From NCBI GenBank assembly GCA_903903715.1, contig CAIUZX010000326.1, forward strand, positions 1 through 23,267: 23,267 bases of DNA. The letters are read 5' to 3'. The notes under the pieces are model-generated. The model worked only from the letters and a program-made list of their open reading frames with translations, did not search any database and was not told the DNA's origin. This DNA is from an uncultured Caulobacterales bacterium (GTDB taxonomy: Bacteria > Pseudomonadota > Alphaproteobacteria > Caulobacterales > Caulobacteraceae). Positions 1 to 6,592 of the stretch are shown here, piece after piece (the first letter of the stretch is position 1; each line of letters opens with the position of its first letter). A program made the position numbers and the translations under genes.

Positions 1-15
1 AAAGGAAGTCGCCAT
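1..15 (-). CDS. start of next suf gene (probably sufD), truncated by window edge
   Basis: Just after the sufC stop the minus strand shows GGCGAG, a short spacer and an ATG at 15-13, followed by four open codons (M-A-T-S-F) to the window edge. In alphaproteobacterial suf operons the gene after sufC is normally sufD, the partner of SufB and SufC in the SufBC2D scaffold. Only five codons are visible, so the identity rests on gene order alone. Confidence 0.3.
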
Positions 16-29
16 TAAAGCTCGCCTAC

Positions 30-779
30 CTAAGCCGCCTGATACTTTGCATAACCCTCGGCTTCGAGGGTGAGCGCCAATTCCTTGCCGCCGCTGGCGA
101 CAATGCGTCCGCCGGACATGACATGAACATGATCGGGAACAATGTAATCCAACAGCCGCTGATAGTGCGTGATGACCAGGAAGCCGCGCTCCGCATTGCG
201 AAGATTGTTCACGCCGTCGGCGACCACTTTCAAGGCATCGATATCGAGGCCGGAATCGGTTTCGTCGAGGATCGCAATACGCGGCTCCAGCAGCGTCATC
301 TGCAATACTTCGGCGCGCTTCTTCTCACCGCCGGAAAAGCCGACGTTCAGCTGGCGCTTGATAATGTCATCGGGAACGCCGAGTGCCTTGGTCTTCGCCT
401 TCACCAGCTTGAGGAATTCCATGGCATCGATTTCCGGCTGCCCCGCAGCACGGCGCTTGGCATTGAGGGCCGTCTTCAGAAATTGAGAGGTGGAAACACC
501 AGGAATCTCCACTGGATACTGGAAGGCCAGGAACACGCCGGCACGCGCCCGCGCATCCGCCGACAAGGCCAGCAGGTTCTCCTCGTCGAACAAGATTTCG
601 CCCGATGTGACCTCGTAGCCTTCACGACCGGCGATCACATTCGACAAGGTGCTCTTGCCGGTGCCGTTGGGGCCCATGATCGCGTGCGTCTCGCCTGCAT
701 TGATGGTCAAGGAAATCCCCTTAAGGATTTCCTTGCCGGCGACGTTGGCGTGAAGGTCTTTAATCTTGAGCAAAGCCAT
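30..779 (-). CDS. sufC: Fe-S cluster assembly ATPase SufC
   Basis: ABC-type ATPase of the SufBC2D scaffold; it is cytosolic and powers conformational change during Fe-S cluster assembly, not transport. The 249-residue protein has Walker A GPNGTGKS at residues 36-43, the SufC-type signature FSGGEKKRAE near residue 150, Walker B followed by DETDSGLDIDAL, and the H-loop in VITHYQRLLDY. All are typical of SufC, and the length is normal. A clear ribosome site TAAGGA (787-792) precedes the ATG. It lies 23 nt after sufB in the same operon. Base composition is lower (about 57% GC) than in the cysteine desulfurase and the sufB 5' half, with more TTG, CTT, ATT and AAA codons. Identity is secure. Confidence 0.96.
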   Translation of the reverse strand: MALLKIKDLHANVAGKEILKGISLTINAGETHAIMGPNGTGKSTLSNVIAGREGYEVTSGEILFDEENLLALSADARARAGVFLAFQYPVEIPGVSTSQFLKTALNAKRRAAGQPEIDAMEFLKLVKAKTKALGVPDDIIKRQLNVGFSGGEKKRAEVLQMTLLEPRIAILDETDSGLDIDALKVVADGVNNLRNAERGFLVITHYQRLLDYIVPDHVHVMSGGRIVASGGKELALTLEAEGYAKYQAA

Positions 780-802
780 AATCTGATCCTTAGAAACTTT
801 TC

Positions 803-2277
803 TTAGCCGACGCTGCCTTCGAGGCTGATGGCGACAAGCTTTTGTGCTTCCACCGCGAACTCCATGGGTAAGGTCTGCAGCACTTCCTTGCAGAACCCGT
901 TGACGATCAAGGACACCGCCTCTTCATGGGTCATGCCGCGCTGCATGCAGTAGAACAGCTGATCCTCGCTGATTTTTGAGGTCGTAGCTTCGTGTTCCGT
1001 CTGCGCGGTCGGGTTACGTGATTCGATATACGGCACCGTATTGGCACTGCAGGTATCGCCGATGAGCAAACTGTCGCACTGGGTATAGTTACGCGCGCGG
1101 TCAGCTTTGCCCTGCACACGGACAAGACCACGATAGGTGTTGCTCGACCGTCCGGCGGATATGCCTTTGGACACGATCCGCGATTTGGTATTGGCACCTA
1201 TGTGAATCATCTTGGTGCCGGTATCGGCCTGCTGCCGATTGTTGGTGATGGCCACCGAGTAAAACTCACCCGACGAATTATCGCCCTGCAAAATGCAGCT
1301 CGGATACTTCCAGGTGATCGATGAGCCGGTTTCCACCTGCGTCCACATCACTTTCGAATTGCGGCCACGGCACGCGGCGCGCTTGGTGACGAAGTTATAA
1401 ATGCCACCCTTGCCGTTCTCGTCGCCCGGATACCAATTCTGCACCGTGGAGTATTTGATCTCGGCGTCGTCGAGGAGGACGAGCTCAACCACCGCGGCGT
1501 GGAGCTGGTTCTCGTCCCGCATCGGCGCCGTGCAACCTTCGAGATACGAGACATAGGCGCCCTTGTCGGCGATGATCAGCGTGCGCTCGAACTGGCCGGT
1601 GTTCTTGGCGTTGATGCGGAAATAGGTGGAAAGCTCCATCGGGCAGCGCACCCCCGGCGGCACGTAGACGAAGGAGCCTTCGGAGAAAACCGCCGAGTTG
1701 AGGCAGGCGAAATAGTTGTCCGACGTCGGCACGACGGAGCCTAAGTACTTGCGCACCAGTTCCGGATGCTCGCGCACCGCTTCTGACAGGGGCAGAAGAT
1801 CACGCCGGCCTTGGCGAGCTCGGCCTTGTAGGTTGTGACCACCGAGACGCTGTCGAACACCGCGTCCACGGCGTATTTCGACGCGCCCTCGACCCCGGCC
1901 AGCACCTCCTGCTCGCGAAGGGGAATGCCGAGCTTCGCATAGGTGGCCAGAAGCTCGGGATCCACTTCATCGAGGCTCTTTGGCCCCTCCGTGGTCTTCG
2001 GCGCCGCGTAGTAATAGAGGTCGTTGTAGTCGATCTTCGGGTAGTTCACCCTCGCCCAGTTGGGCTCGTCCAGCACCAGCCAGCGGCGATAGGCCTCGAG
2101 GCGCCACTCCAGCAGCCATTCGGGTTCGTCCTTCTTGGCCGAGATGAAGCGAATGACCGCCTCGTTCAGGCCCTTCTCCGCGAACTCCTGCTCGATGTCC
2201 GTGACGAAGCCGTGCTCGTAGGCCTCGCCGCCGGCGAGGGCCTCGACCCTGGCGATAGTGTCATGATCCGCCGCCAT
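803..2277 (-). CDS. sufB: Fe-S cluster assembly protein SufB, interrupted by a 1-nt frameshift
   Basis: SufB is the core scaffold subunit on which Fe-S clusters are built. As written it reads as two pieces: an N-terminal part (2277 to a TAG at 1741-1743) and a C-terminal part (from about 1790 to the TAA at 803-805). Homology runs continuously across the break: VIFCP should continue LSEAVREHPELVRKYLG, and this is restored by adding one G to the GGGG run at 1789-1792 (plus strand). The repaired protein would be about 491 residues, normal for SufB. The C-terminal part keeps the QCDSLLIG cysteine and the EHEATTSKI segment that mark SufB rather than SufD. The ATG overlaps the desulfurase stop (TAATG). 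A sequencing error is the likeliest cause because SufB is usually essential; a true mutation or slippage on CCCC cannot be excluded. Confidence 0.93.
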
Positions 2278-3413
2278 TACGCGACCTCCGCCCGTCTGCG
2301 GGACATCACCCGCGCATAGCCGTCCAACCAGATCTCGGCGAGCGTCGACCAGTCGCTCTCCTGGCTCGCATATCCGCCCGAGGCGCGGATCGAAAAGGGC
2401 GCAAGGTGCTCAAGGCCCATGGCCGTCAGCACGTGGGACGGCGCGACCTTCCCCGACGAGCAGGCCGATCCTGACGAGACGCATACGGAAGACAGGTCGA
2501 GCCACATGACCTGCCGCGCGCTGTCCCAGTCAGGGGCGGCGACGCACAGGGTGTTGGGCAGACGCGCCGCCCCCTCGCCCACAATGACCGCGCCGCCAGC
2601 CTTCATCTTCGCCGCCGCCGCGTCGCGCCACGCCGCTTGGGGCAAGAGCTCCGCTGGATCGCAGGCGAGCGCGGCCGCAGCAAGACCGGCGATAGCGGCG
2701 ATATTCTCCGTGCCGGGGCGCAGGCCCCGCTCCTGCCCGCCGCCGCGCCAGAGGGGCGACAGCTTGACGTCGCTTGCGTAAGCCAGCGCGCCCGCGCCCT
2801 GCGGCCCGCCGATCTTGTGCGCCGAGACGGCCAGCGTGTCGGCGCCAAGGCTCGCCACATCCACCGCGATCTTGCCCATCGCCTGGACGGCGTCGACGTG
2901 CAGCTTGCCCCCCGCCGCGTGGACGAGGTCCGCCGCCACGCGCACGGGCTGGATCACGCCGGTCTCGTTGTTGGCCAGCATCAGGGCGACGGCGACACGG
3001 GATGAGCCGCGCTTCAGCCGAGCGTCCAGCCAATCAAGGTCGGCCTGGCCATGGCGATCCACCGGCCAGATTTCCACGGAAATGTTCAGGCTCTCCGCCG
3101 TCTTCAGCACCGCATCGTGCTCGGTCGCGCCGACGATCAGGACCTCCGCCGCGCTCGCAAGACCGCTCAGCGCCAGCGCATTGGCTTCCGTTCCGCCGCT
3201 GGTGAAGATCAGCCTTTCCGACGACGCGCCGATGCGCAGAGCCACCGCGTCCCTTGCCTTCTCCACCTGATCGCGGGCGGCGCGGCCCAGCGCGTGCACC
3301 GACGAGGCGTTGCCGCCCGTATCCAGCGCCGCCAGCATGGCCGCTCGCGCGTCAGGCCTCAGCGGCGAGGTCGCGTTGTAGTCGAGATAACGGGCGGTGC
3401 GGGGCGCGGACAT
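2277..3413 (-). CDS. cysteine desulfurase (NifS/IscS-type, class I)
   Basis: PLP enzyme that releases sulfur from L-cysteine as an enzyme persulfide for Fe-S assembly. The 378-residue protein has an N-terminal YLDYNATSPLRPDA segment, the PLP-binding lysine in SAHKIGG (K200), and the catalytic cysteine in SSGSACSSGK (C318) on the long flexible loop typical of IscS/NifS (group I) rather than SufS (group II). It sits between the Rrf2 regulator (3 nt gap) and sufB (1 nt overlap), so translation is probably coupled. Alphaproteobacterial suf operons often carry an IscS-like enzyme here and a separate SufS further downstream, so I give no exact symbol. Function is secure. Confidence 0.95.
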   Translation of the reverse strand: MSAPRTARYLDYNATSPLRPDARAAMLAALDTGGNASSVHALGRAARDQVEKARDAVALRIGASSERLIFTSGGTEANALALSGLASAAEVLIVGATEHDAVLKTAESLNISVEIWPVDRHGQADLDWLDARLKRGSSRVAVALMLANNETGVIQPVRVAADLVHAAGGKLHVDAVQAMGKIAVDVASLGADTLAVSAHKIGGPQGAGALAYASDVKLSPLWRGGGQERGLRPGTENIAAIAGLAAAALACDPAELLPQAAWRDAAAAKMKAGGAVIVGEGAARLPNTLCVAAPDWDSARQVMWLDLSSVCVSSGSACSSGKVAPSHVLTAMGLEHLAPFSIRASGGYASQESDWSTLAEIWLDGYARVMSRRRAEVA

Positions 3414-3416
3414 GGA

Positions 3417-3869
3417 TCAGGCCGCCGCCGTCCGGTCGACCGGTCTAGCGGTCTGCAGCCGTCCCTGAAGCACATCCGCCAGGGTGATTCTCGCGAGATA
3501 CGCCTCGATCTCGTCGCTCAGCGCTTCCCAAAGGTCATGGGTCAGGCACTTCTCGCCGCGCATCATGCAGCCCTTCGCGCCCTCGTGGCCGGAGCAGCGC
3601 GTGGCGCGGATCGGCTCATCCACCGCCTGCACGATGGCCGCGATGGGGGTCGCGTCCGCCGCCGCCGCCAGCCGGTATCCGCCGCCCGGTCCACGCACGC
3701 TGCGCACCAGCCCGCCCTTACGCAGCCTCGCAAAAAGCTGTTCCAGATAGGACTGGGAGATCTCCTGCCGCACCGCGATTTCCGCCAGCGACACCGCCCG
3801 CGCCTCGCCGTGGCGGGCAAGGTCGGTCATGGCCATCACAGCGTATCGTCCTCGGGTCGAGAGGCGCAT
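3417..3869 (-). CDS. iscR: Rrf2-family Fe-S-sensing regulator (IscR-like)
   Basis: Transcription factor that probably senses cellular Fe-S status and controls this operon. The 150-residue protein starts MRLSTRGRYAV, the standard IscR opening, and has a winged helix-turn-helix (residues about 10-65, including ISQSYLEQLFARLRKGGLV and RGPGGGY). The cluster ligands are C92, C101, C108 and H111 (C-x8-C-x6-C-x2-H), slightly more widely spaced than in E. coli IscR but with the same CLTHxLW tail. The frame is open far upstream, but the ATG at 3867-3869 is chosen because it gives exactly this conserved start. It is the first gene of the suf operon, and the upstream IscR-like site at 4005-4029 suggests autoregulation. 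The symbol is by family resemblance. Confidence 0.92.
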   Translation of the reverse strand: MRLSTRGRYAVMAMTDLARHGEARAVSLAEIAVRQEISQSYLEQLFARLRKGGLVRSVRGPGGGYRLAAAADATPIAAIVQAVDEPIRATRCSGHEGAKGCMMRGEKCLTHDLWEALSDEIEAYLARITLADVLQGRLQTARPVDRTAAA

Positions 3870-3995
3870 GACAAGGATCCTGCATCGGCGGGGCGAACCC
3901 CCGCAGCGGGGCCCGCAGCGGACCTTCGCTGCGACCCTGCAAAAATTGAACGCCGCGCCGCGACCTGTGCTAAAAGCCGCGACCTCACGCCGAGC

Positions 3996-4010
3996 GGACT
4001 TAGGAAGTCC
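3996..4010. repeat. perfect 15-nt inverted repeat in the suf/hydrolase divergent region
   Basis: GGACTT-AGG-AAGTCC is a perfect six-base inverted repeat with a 3-nt centre. It overlaps the right half of the IscR-like site and the suggested -10 element. It could be a second dimeric protein site or part of an extended operator; the loop is too short for a good RNA hairpin. Confidence 0.4.
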
Positions 4011-4029
4011 TACTAGGGCGGTCAAGTAT
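4005..4029 (-). promoter_or_regulatory. candidate IscR type-I-like operator overlapping the suf promoter
   Basis: Read on the minus strand, the 25-nt site begins ATACTTGAC, a perfect left half of the E. coli IscR type I consensus (ATASYYGAC), and keeps AGT and the RR pair in the right half (AGTAGG); the last four positions do not match. TTGACC (4020-4025) inside it can serve as a -35 element, with TAAGTC at 3997-4002 as a weak -10 after 17 nt. An operator over the -35/-10 spacer fits autorepression. The leader to the regulator ATG would be about 120 nt. The site is seen; its function is inferred. Confidence 0.5.
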
Positions 4030-4050
4030 TTCGCGTCGAAGCGCCAGCGA

Positions 4051-4070
4051 TTGGGGCCTCGCCGCCCCAA
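4051..4070. promoter_or_regulatory. stem-loop in the 5' leader of the hydrolase gene
   Basis: TTGGGGC (4051-4057) and GCCCCAA (4064-4070) form a perfect 7-bp stem with a 6-nt loop, ending 8 nt before the GAAGGA ribosome site at 4078-4083. In the plus-strand mRNA it would lie directly ahead of the Shine-Dalgarno sequence. There is no U-tract to make it an ordinary terminator. Any regulatory role is inference. Confidence 0.35.
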
Positions 4071-4088
4071 AAAGGTTGAAGGATCACG

Positions 4089-4739
4089 ATGCCCGAAGTG
4101 ATTTTGACCGGCGCCTCCGGCCGGCTCGAAGGCAGTTTCTCCCCCGGCAAGACCGAAAACGCGCCGATCGCGCTGATTCTGCACCCCCACCCCAAGGCGG
4201 GCGGGCAAATGAACAACGCCGTGACCATCCAGCTCTATCGCGTGTTCATGAAGCGGGGCTTTGCGACGCTGCGCTTCAACTTCCGGGGTGTTGGGAAAAG
4301 TCAGGGCGAGTTCGACAGCGGCATCGGTGAGCTGGCGGACGCGGCGACGGCGCTGGACTGGCTGCAGTCGACCAACCCGACCGCCTCGCAGTGCTGGGTG
4401 GCCGGCTATCAGTTCGGCGCCTGGATCGGCATGCAGCTTCTGATGCGCAGGCCCGAGACCGACGGCTTCATCTCCGTCTCCCCGCCGACCAATGTCTACG
4501 ACTTCAGCTTCCTCGCCCCCTGCCCGGCGTCCGGCCTGATCCTGCACGGCAGCCAGGACGCCGTCGCCTCCCCGCCGGAGGTTGAGCGCGTGGTGGCCAA
4601 GCTCCGCACCCAGAAGGGCATCACCATCGCCTACGACCTCGTGCCCGGCGCCAACCATTACTGGAGCGAGCACCTCGAGGAAGTCGAAACCCGCACCGGC
4701 GCCTATCTCGACCGCCGTCTCGCGGGGGGGAAGAGCTAG
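4089..4739 (+). CDS. alpha/beta-hydrolase-fold protein (COG2945-like), nucleophile replaced by Gln
   Basis: The 216-residue cytosolic protein resembles the COG2945 family of small alpha/beta hydrolases: HPHPKAGGQMNN (oxyanion/early loop), LRFNFRGVGKSQGEF, the nucleophile elbow at 106-110, then LILHGSQDAV with the acid D157 and PGANHYW with H190. The elbow reads GYQFGAW, so the expected catalytic Ser (position 108) is Gln, while Asp and His remain. This could be a non-hydrolytic or unusual member; I cannot tell whether Gln is common among alphaproteobacterial relatives. ATG at 4089 follows GAAGGA with 5-nt spacing. It is divergent from the suf operon and ends 6 nt from the convergent antitoxin gene. 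No substrate can be assigned. Confidence 0.85.
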   Translation: MPEVILTGASGRLEGSFSPGKTENAPIALILHPHPKAGGQMNNAVTIQLYRVFMKRGFATLRFNFRGVGKSQGEFDSGIGELADAATALDWLQSTNPTASQCWVAGYQFGAWIGMQLLMRRPETDGFISVSPPTNVYDFSFLAPCPASGLILHGSQDAVASPPEVERVVAKLRTQKGITIAYDLVPGANHYWSEHLEEVETRTGAYLDRRLAGGKS

Positions 4740-4745
4740 GCCCCG

Positions 4746-5051
4746 TCAGACGCCGTTCGCCGCGGGTGCGGCTGTCGACGGCGACAGGCGAACCTCGATG
4801 CGGCGATCCAGCGCCTGAGCATAGCGGCTCATCAAATCGAAGGTCGGCATATGCCGGGCGTTTTCGAGCCTCGCGACCACAGATTGGCTCGTGCCCATGC
4901 GCCTGGCGAGTTCCGCCTGAGTGAGGCCTGCGGACTGCCGAGCGTCGACCATTTCGCCGACAACCGCAAAAATTGGCCCAAGGCGCTCGTATTCAGCTTG
5001 GGCTTGCGGGTCGGCCAGGATCTCTTCGCGAAGATTGGCGAGGCTCGTCAT
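4746..5051 (-). CDS. XRE-family antitoxin (HigA-like)
   Basis: The 101-residue protein has a helix-turn-helix of the Cro/C1 (XRE) type at about residues 38-90 (GLTQAELARRMGTSQSVVARLENARHMP, then FDLMSRYAQAL). In HigBA-type modules this protein binds and neutralises the toxin and represses the operon by binding a palindrome. It is the second gene, overlapping the toxin by 4 nt (ATGA), the toxin-first order typical of higBA. Its likely operator is the palindrome at 5386-5401. The 3' end lies 6 nt from the convergent hydrolase stop, with no terminator visible between them. Confidence 0.9.
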   Translation of the reverse strand: MTSLANLREEILADPQAQAEYERLGPIFAVVGEMVDARQSAGLTQAELARRMGTSQSVVARLENARHMPTFDLMSRYAQALDRRIEVRLSPSTAAPAANGV

Positions 5052-5374
5052 GGCGTGATCTCCTTTGCTCGGCGAAGCGCCAATTCAATCGCGCTCCTGG
5101 GTGTCTTCTGGGTCTTCTTCACAAAAGCGTGGACGACGATCACCCTTCTACCGACAACCGTCACGTAGAGCGCGCGCGCGATTCCATCGCGGCCGGTCAG
5201 ACGCATCTCCCAGAGTTTGTCCTGAAGATGCCGAACATGGGGCTGGCCGATGCGCTCCAGGCCAACGGCTTGGATCCGTTCCGCCAAGCGCACGAACGCG
5301 GCCTGCATATCTTTCGGCAGGGCCAGGATTTCTGCGTCCACCTGAACGCTCAGGGTTTCGACCGTCCATTCCAC
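5048..5374 (-). CDS. RelE/HigB-type toxin (phage Gp49-like, DUF891)
   Basis: The 108-residue protein matches the Gp49-like/HigB toxin pattern: LQDKLWEMRLTGRDGIARALYVTVVGRRVIVVHAFVKKTQKTP, then an ELALRRAKE helix. Relatives are ribosome-dependent mRNA endonucleases; here that role is by family only. The start is GTG (5372-5374), with no Shine-Dalgarno upstream (the preceding bases are ATTATCCCG). A -10-like TATAAA/TAAATT lies only about 7-9 nt before it, so the transcript may be leaderless. It pairs with the XRE gene (4-nt overlap). The promoter borders the 3' end of anmK, which is on the same strand, so read-through from anmK is possible. Confidence 0.88.
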   Translation of the reverse strand: MEWTVETLSVQVDAEILALPKDMQAAFVRLAERIQAVGLERIGQPHVRHLQDKLWEMRLTGRDGIARALYVTVVGRRVIVVHAFVKKTQKTPRSAIELALRRAKEITP

Positions 5375-5380
5375 CGGGAT

Positions 5381-5408
5381 AATTTATAGCAAAGATGCTA
5401 TTTTTCAA
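5381..5408 (-). promoter_or_regulatory. toxin-antitoxin promoter with palindromic operator
   Basis: A perfect inverted repeat ATAGCA-TCTT-TGCTAT (5386-5401; read here on the minus strand) lies between TTGAAA (minus-strand -35 candidate, 5403-5408) and TAAATT (-10 candidate, 5381-5386, 16-nt spacer). The site is ideal for autorepression by the XRE antitoxin. It contains the stop codon of anmK (TAG at 5398-5400). Confidence 0.65.
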
Positions 5409-6510
5409 GACTCGGCTCTGCGATCCGTCCGCCGGTGAGGGGTTCCGGCGCGCCGGTGGTGCCGGGGAACGAGATGGCGAGGCCCTTCCACGTCCGGGCG
5501 GCGAGATAGGCGAAGGCTTCGGCCTCGATGGCGTCGCCGCGCCAGCCTGCCCGCTCCGCGGTGATCACGGGCCGACCGCCTCTCAGGGACAACGCCTGCA
5601 GGAGCGCGCCGTTCTTGCGGCCGCCGCCGCAGACGATCACGCCCGCCACGCCGCTCGCGCGCAGGGGCCGCCCCGCCGTCTCCGCCGTGAAGGCGGTGAG
5701 GGTCGCAGCCCCGTCCTCCGGCGACAGACCCTCCACGGCCTTGAAGTCAAAGTCATAGCGGTCGAGGGACTTGGGTCCTTCGAGGGTGAAGTGTGGGTGG
5801 TCGAGAAGCCTCGCCAGCCGATCCTCGTGCACGCGCCCGGCCGAAGCGAGGCGACCGTTCTCGTCAAACCGGCCCAGACCGCAATGCTCCACCCAGCTGT
5901 CGATCAGGCCGTTGCCGGGGCCGGTGTCGAAGGCGGTGATGCGCCCCTCCCGGTCGATCAGGGTAACATTGGCGACGCCGCCGATATTGAGGATCGCCAG
6001 CGGCGGCTTGAGGCCCGACGCCTCTGCCCTGGCGATGTGATAGATGGGGGCGAGCGGCGCGCCATGGCCGCCTGCCGCAACGTCAGCGGTGCGGAAGTCG
6101 AAGGCGACGGGGCGGCCCGTAAGTCGCGCGAGCAGTGCGCCGTCGCCGAGCTGGCAAGTGCGGCCCGGCCCAGATGCGGTGGGCGGCTCATGCGCGACCG
6201 TCTGACCGTGAAAGCCGATCAGGTCGATGTCGGCAAAGCTGAGGCCCTGCCCTTCGAGGAACGCCTTCGCCGCTGCGTGATGCGCTTGCGCCACCTCCAC
6301 GTCGAGGTCGGCGAACAGGTTCGGCGCCGGCGCGCCTCTTGGCCAGTTCCGCCCCGCAGCGATGGCGTCGCGGATCCGGCTGCGCAAAGCGTCGTCCAGC
6401 GGCGACTCCCCCGCCCGGCCGAAGGCGGTGATCCTGGTCCCGTCCGTCTCCAGGATCGCCATGTCGATGGCGTCGAGGGAAGTGCCGCTCATGAAGCCGA
6501 GCACGCGCAT
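5398..6510 (-). CDS. anmK: anhydro-N-acetylmuramic acid kinase
   Basis: AnmK phosphorylates 1,6-anhydro-MurNAc, cleaving the anhydro ring to give MurNAc-6-phosphate in peptidoglycan recycling; it is cytosolic. The 370-residue protein begins MRVLGFMSGTSLDAIDMAI, the family hallmark, and has DLIGFHGQTVAHEP, ILNIGGVANVT, FDTGPGNGLIDSWV and VIVCGGGRKNGAL, all in the usual order; length is normal for the family. It is divergent from tyrS across an 82-nt gap (6511-6592) in which I see no clear promoter. The last codon and stop run into the operator of the downstream TA pair. Identity is secure. Confidence 0.95.
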   Translation of the reverse strand: MRVLGFMSGTSLDAIDMAILETDGTRITAFGRAGESPLDDALRSRIRDAIAAGRNWPRGAPAPNLFADLDVEVAQAHHAAAKAFLEGQGLSFADIDLIGFHGQTVAHEPPTASGPGRTCQLGDGALLARLTGRPVAFDFRTADVAAGGHGAPLAPIYHIARAEASGLKPPLAILNIGGVANVTLIDREGRITAFDTGPGNGLIDSWVEHCGLGRFDENGRLASAGRVHEDRLARLLDHPHFTLEGPKSLDRYDFDFKAVEGLSPEDGAATLTAFTAETAGRPLRASGVAGVIVCGGGRKNGALLQALSLRGGRPVITAERAGWRGDAIEAEAFAYLAARTWKGLAISFPGTTGAPEPLTGGRIAEPSLEK

Positions 6511-6592
6511 GAAGACGTCTTTCTGATCTCAGGTTTCGTCAGGTCCCGCCGTCGTGCTACACGCCCCACGCTCAAGAGAAAAGCGCTTCACC

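Noticed and set aside
3870..4673. Long N-terminal extension of the Rrf2 regulator
   Set aside because: It is the antisense of the hydrolase gene and the promoter region; the conserved start MRLSTRGRY is at 3869.
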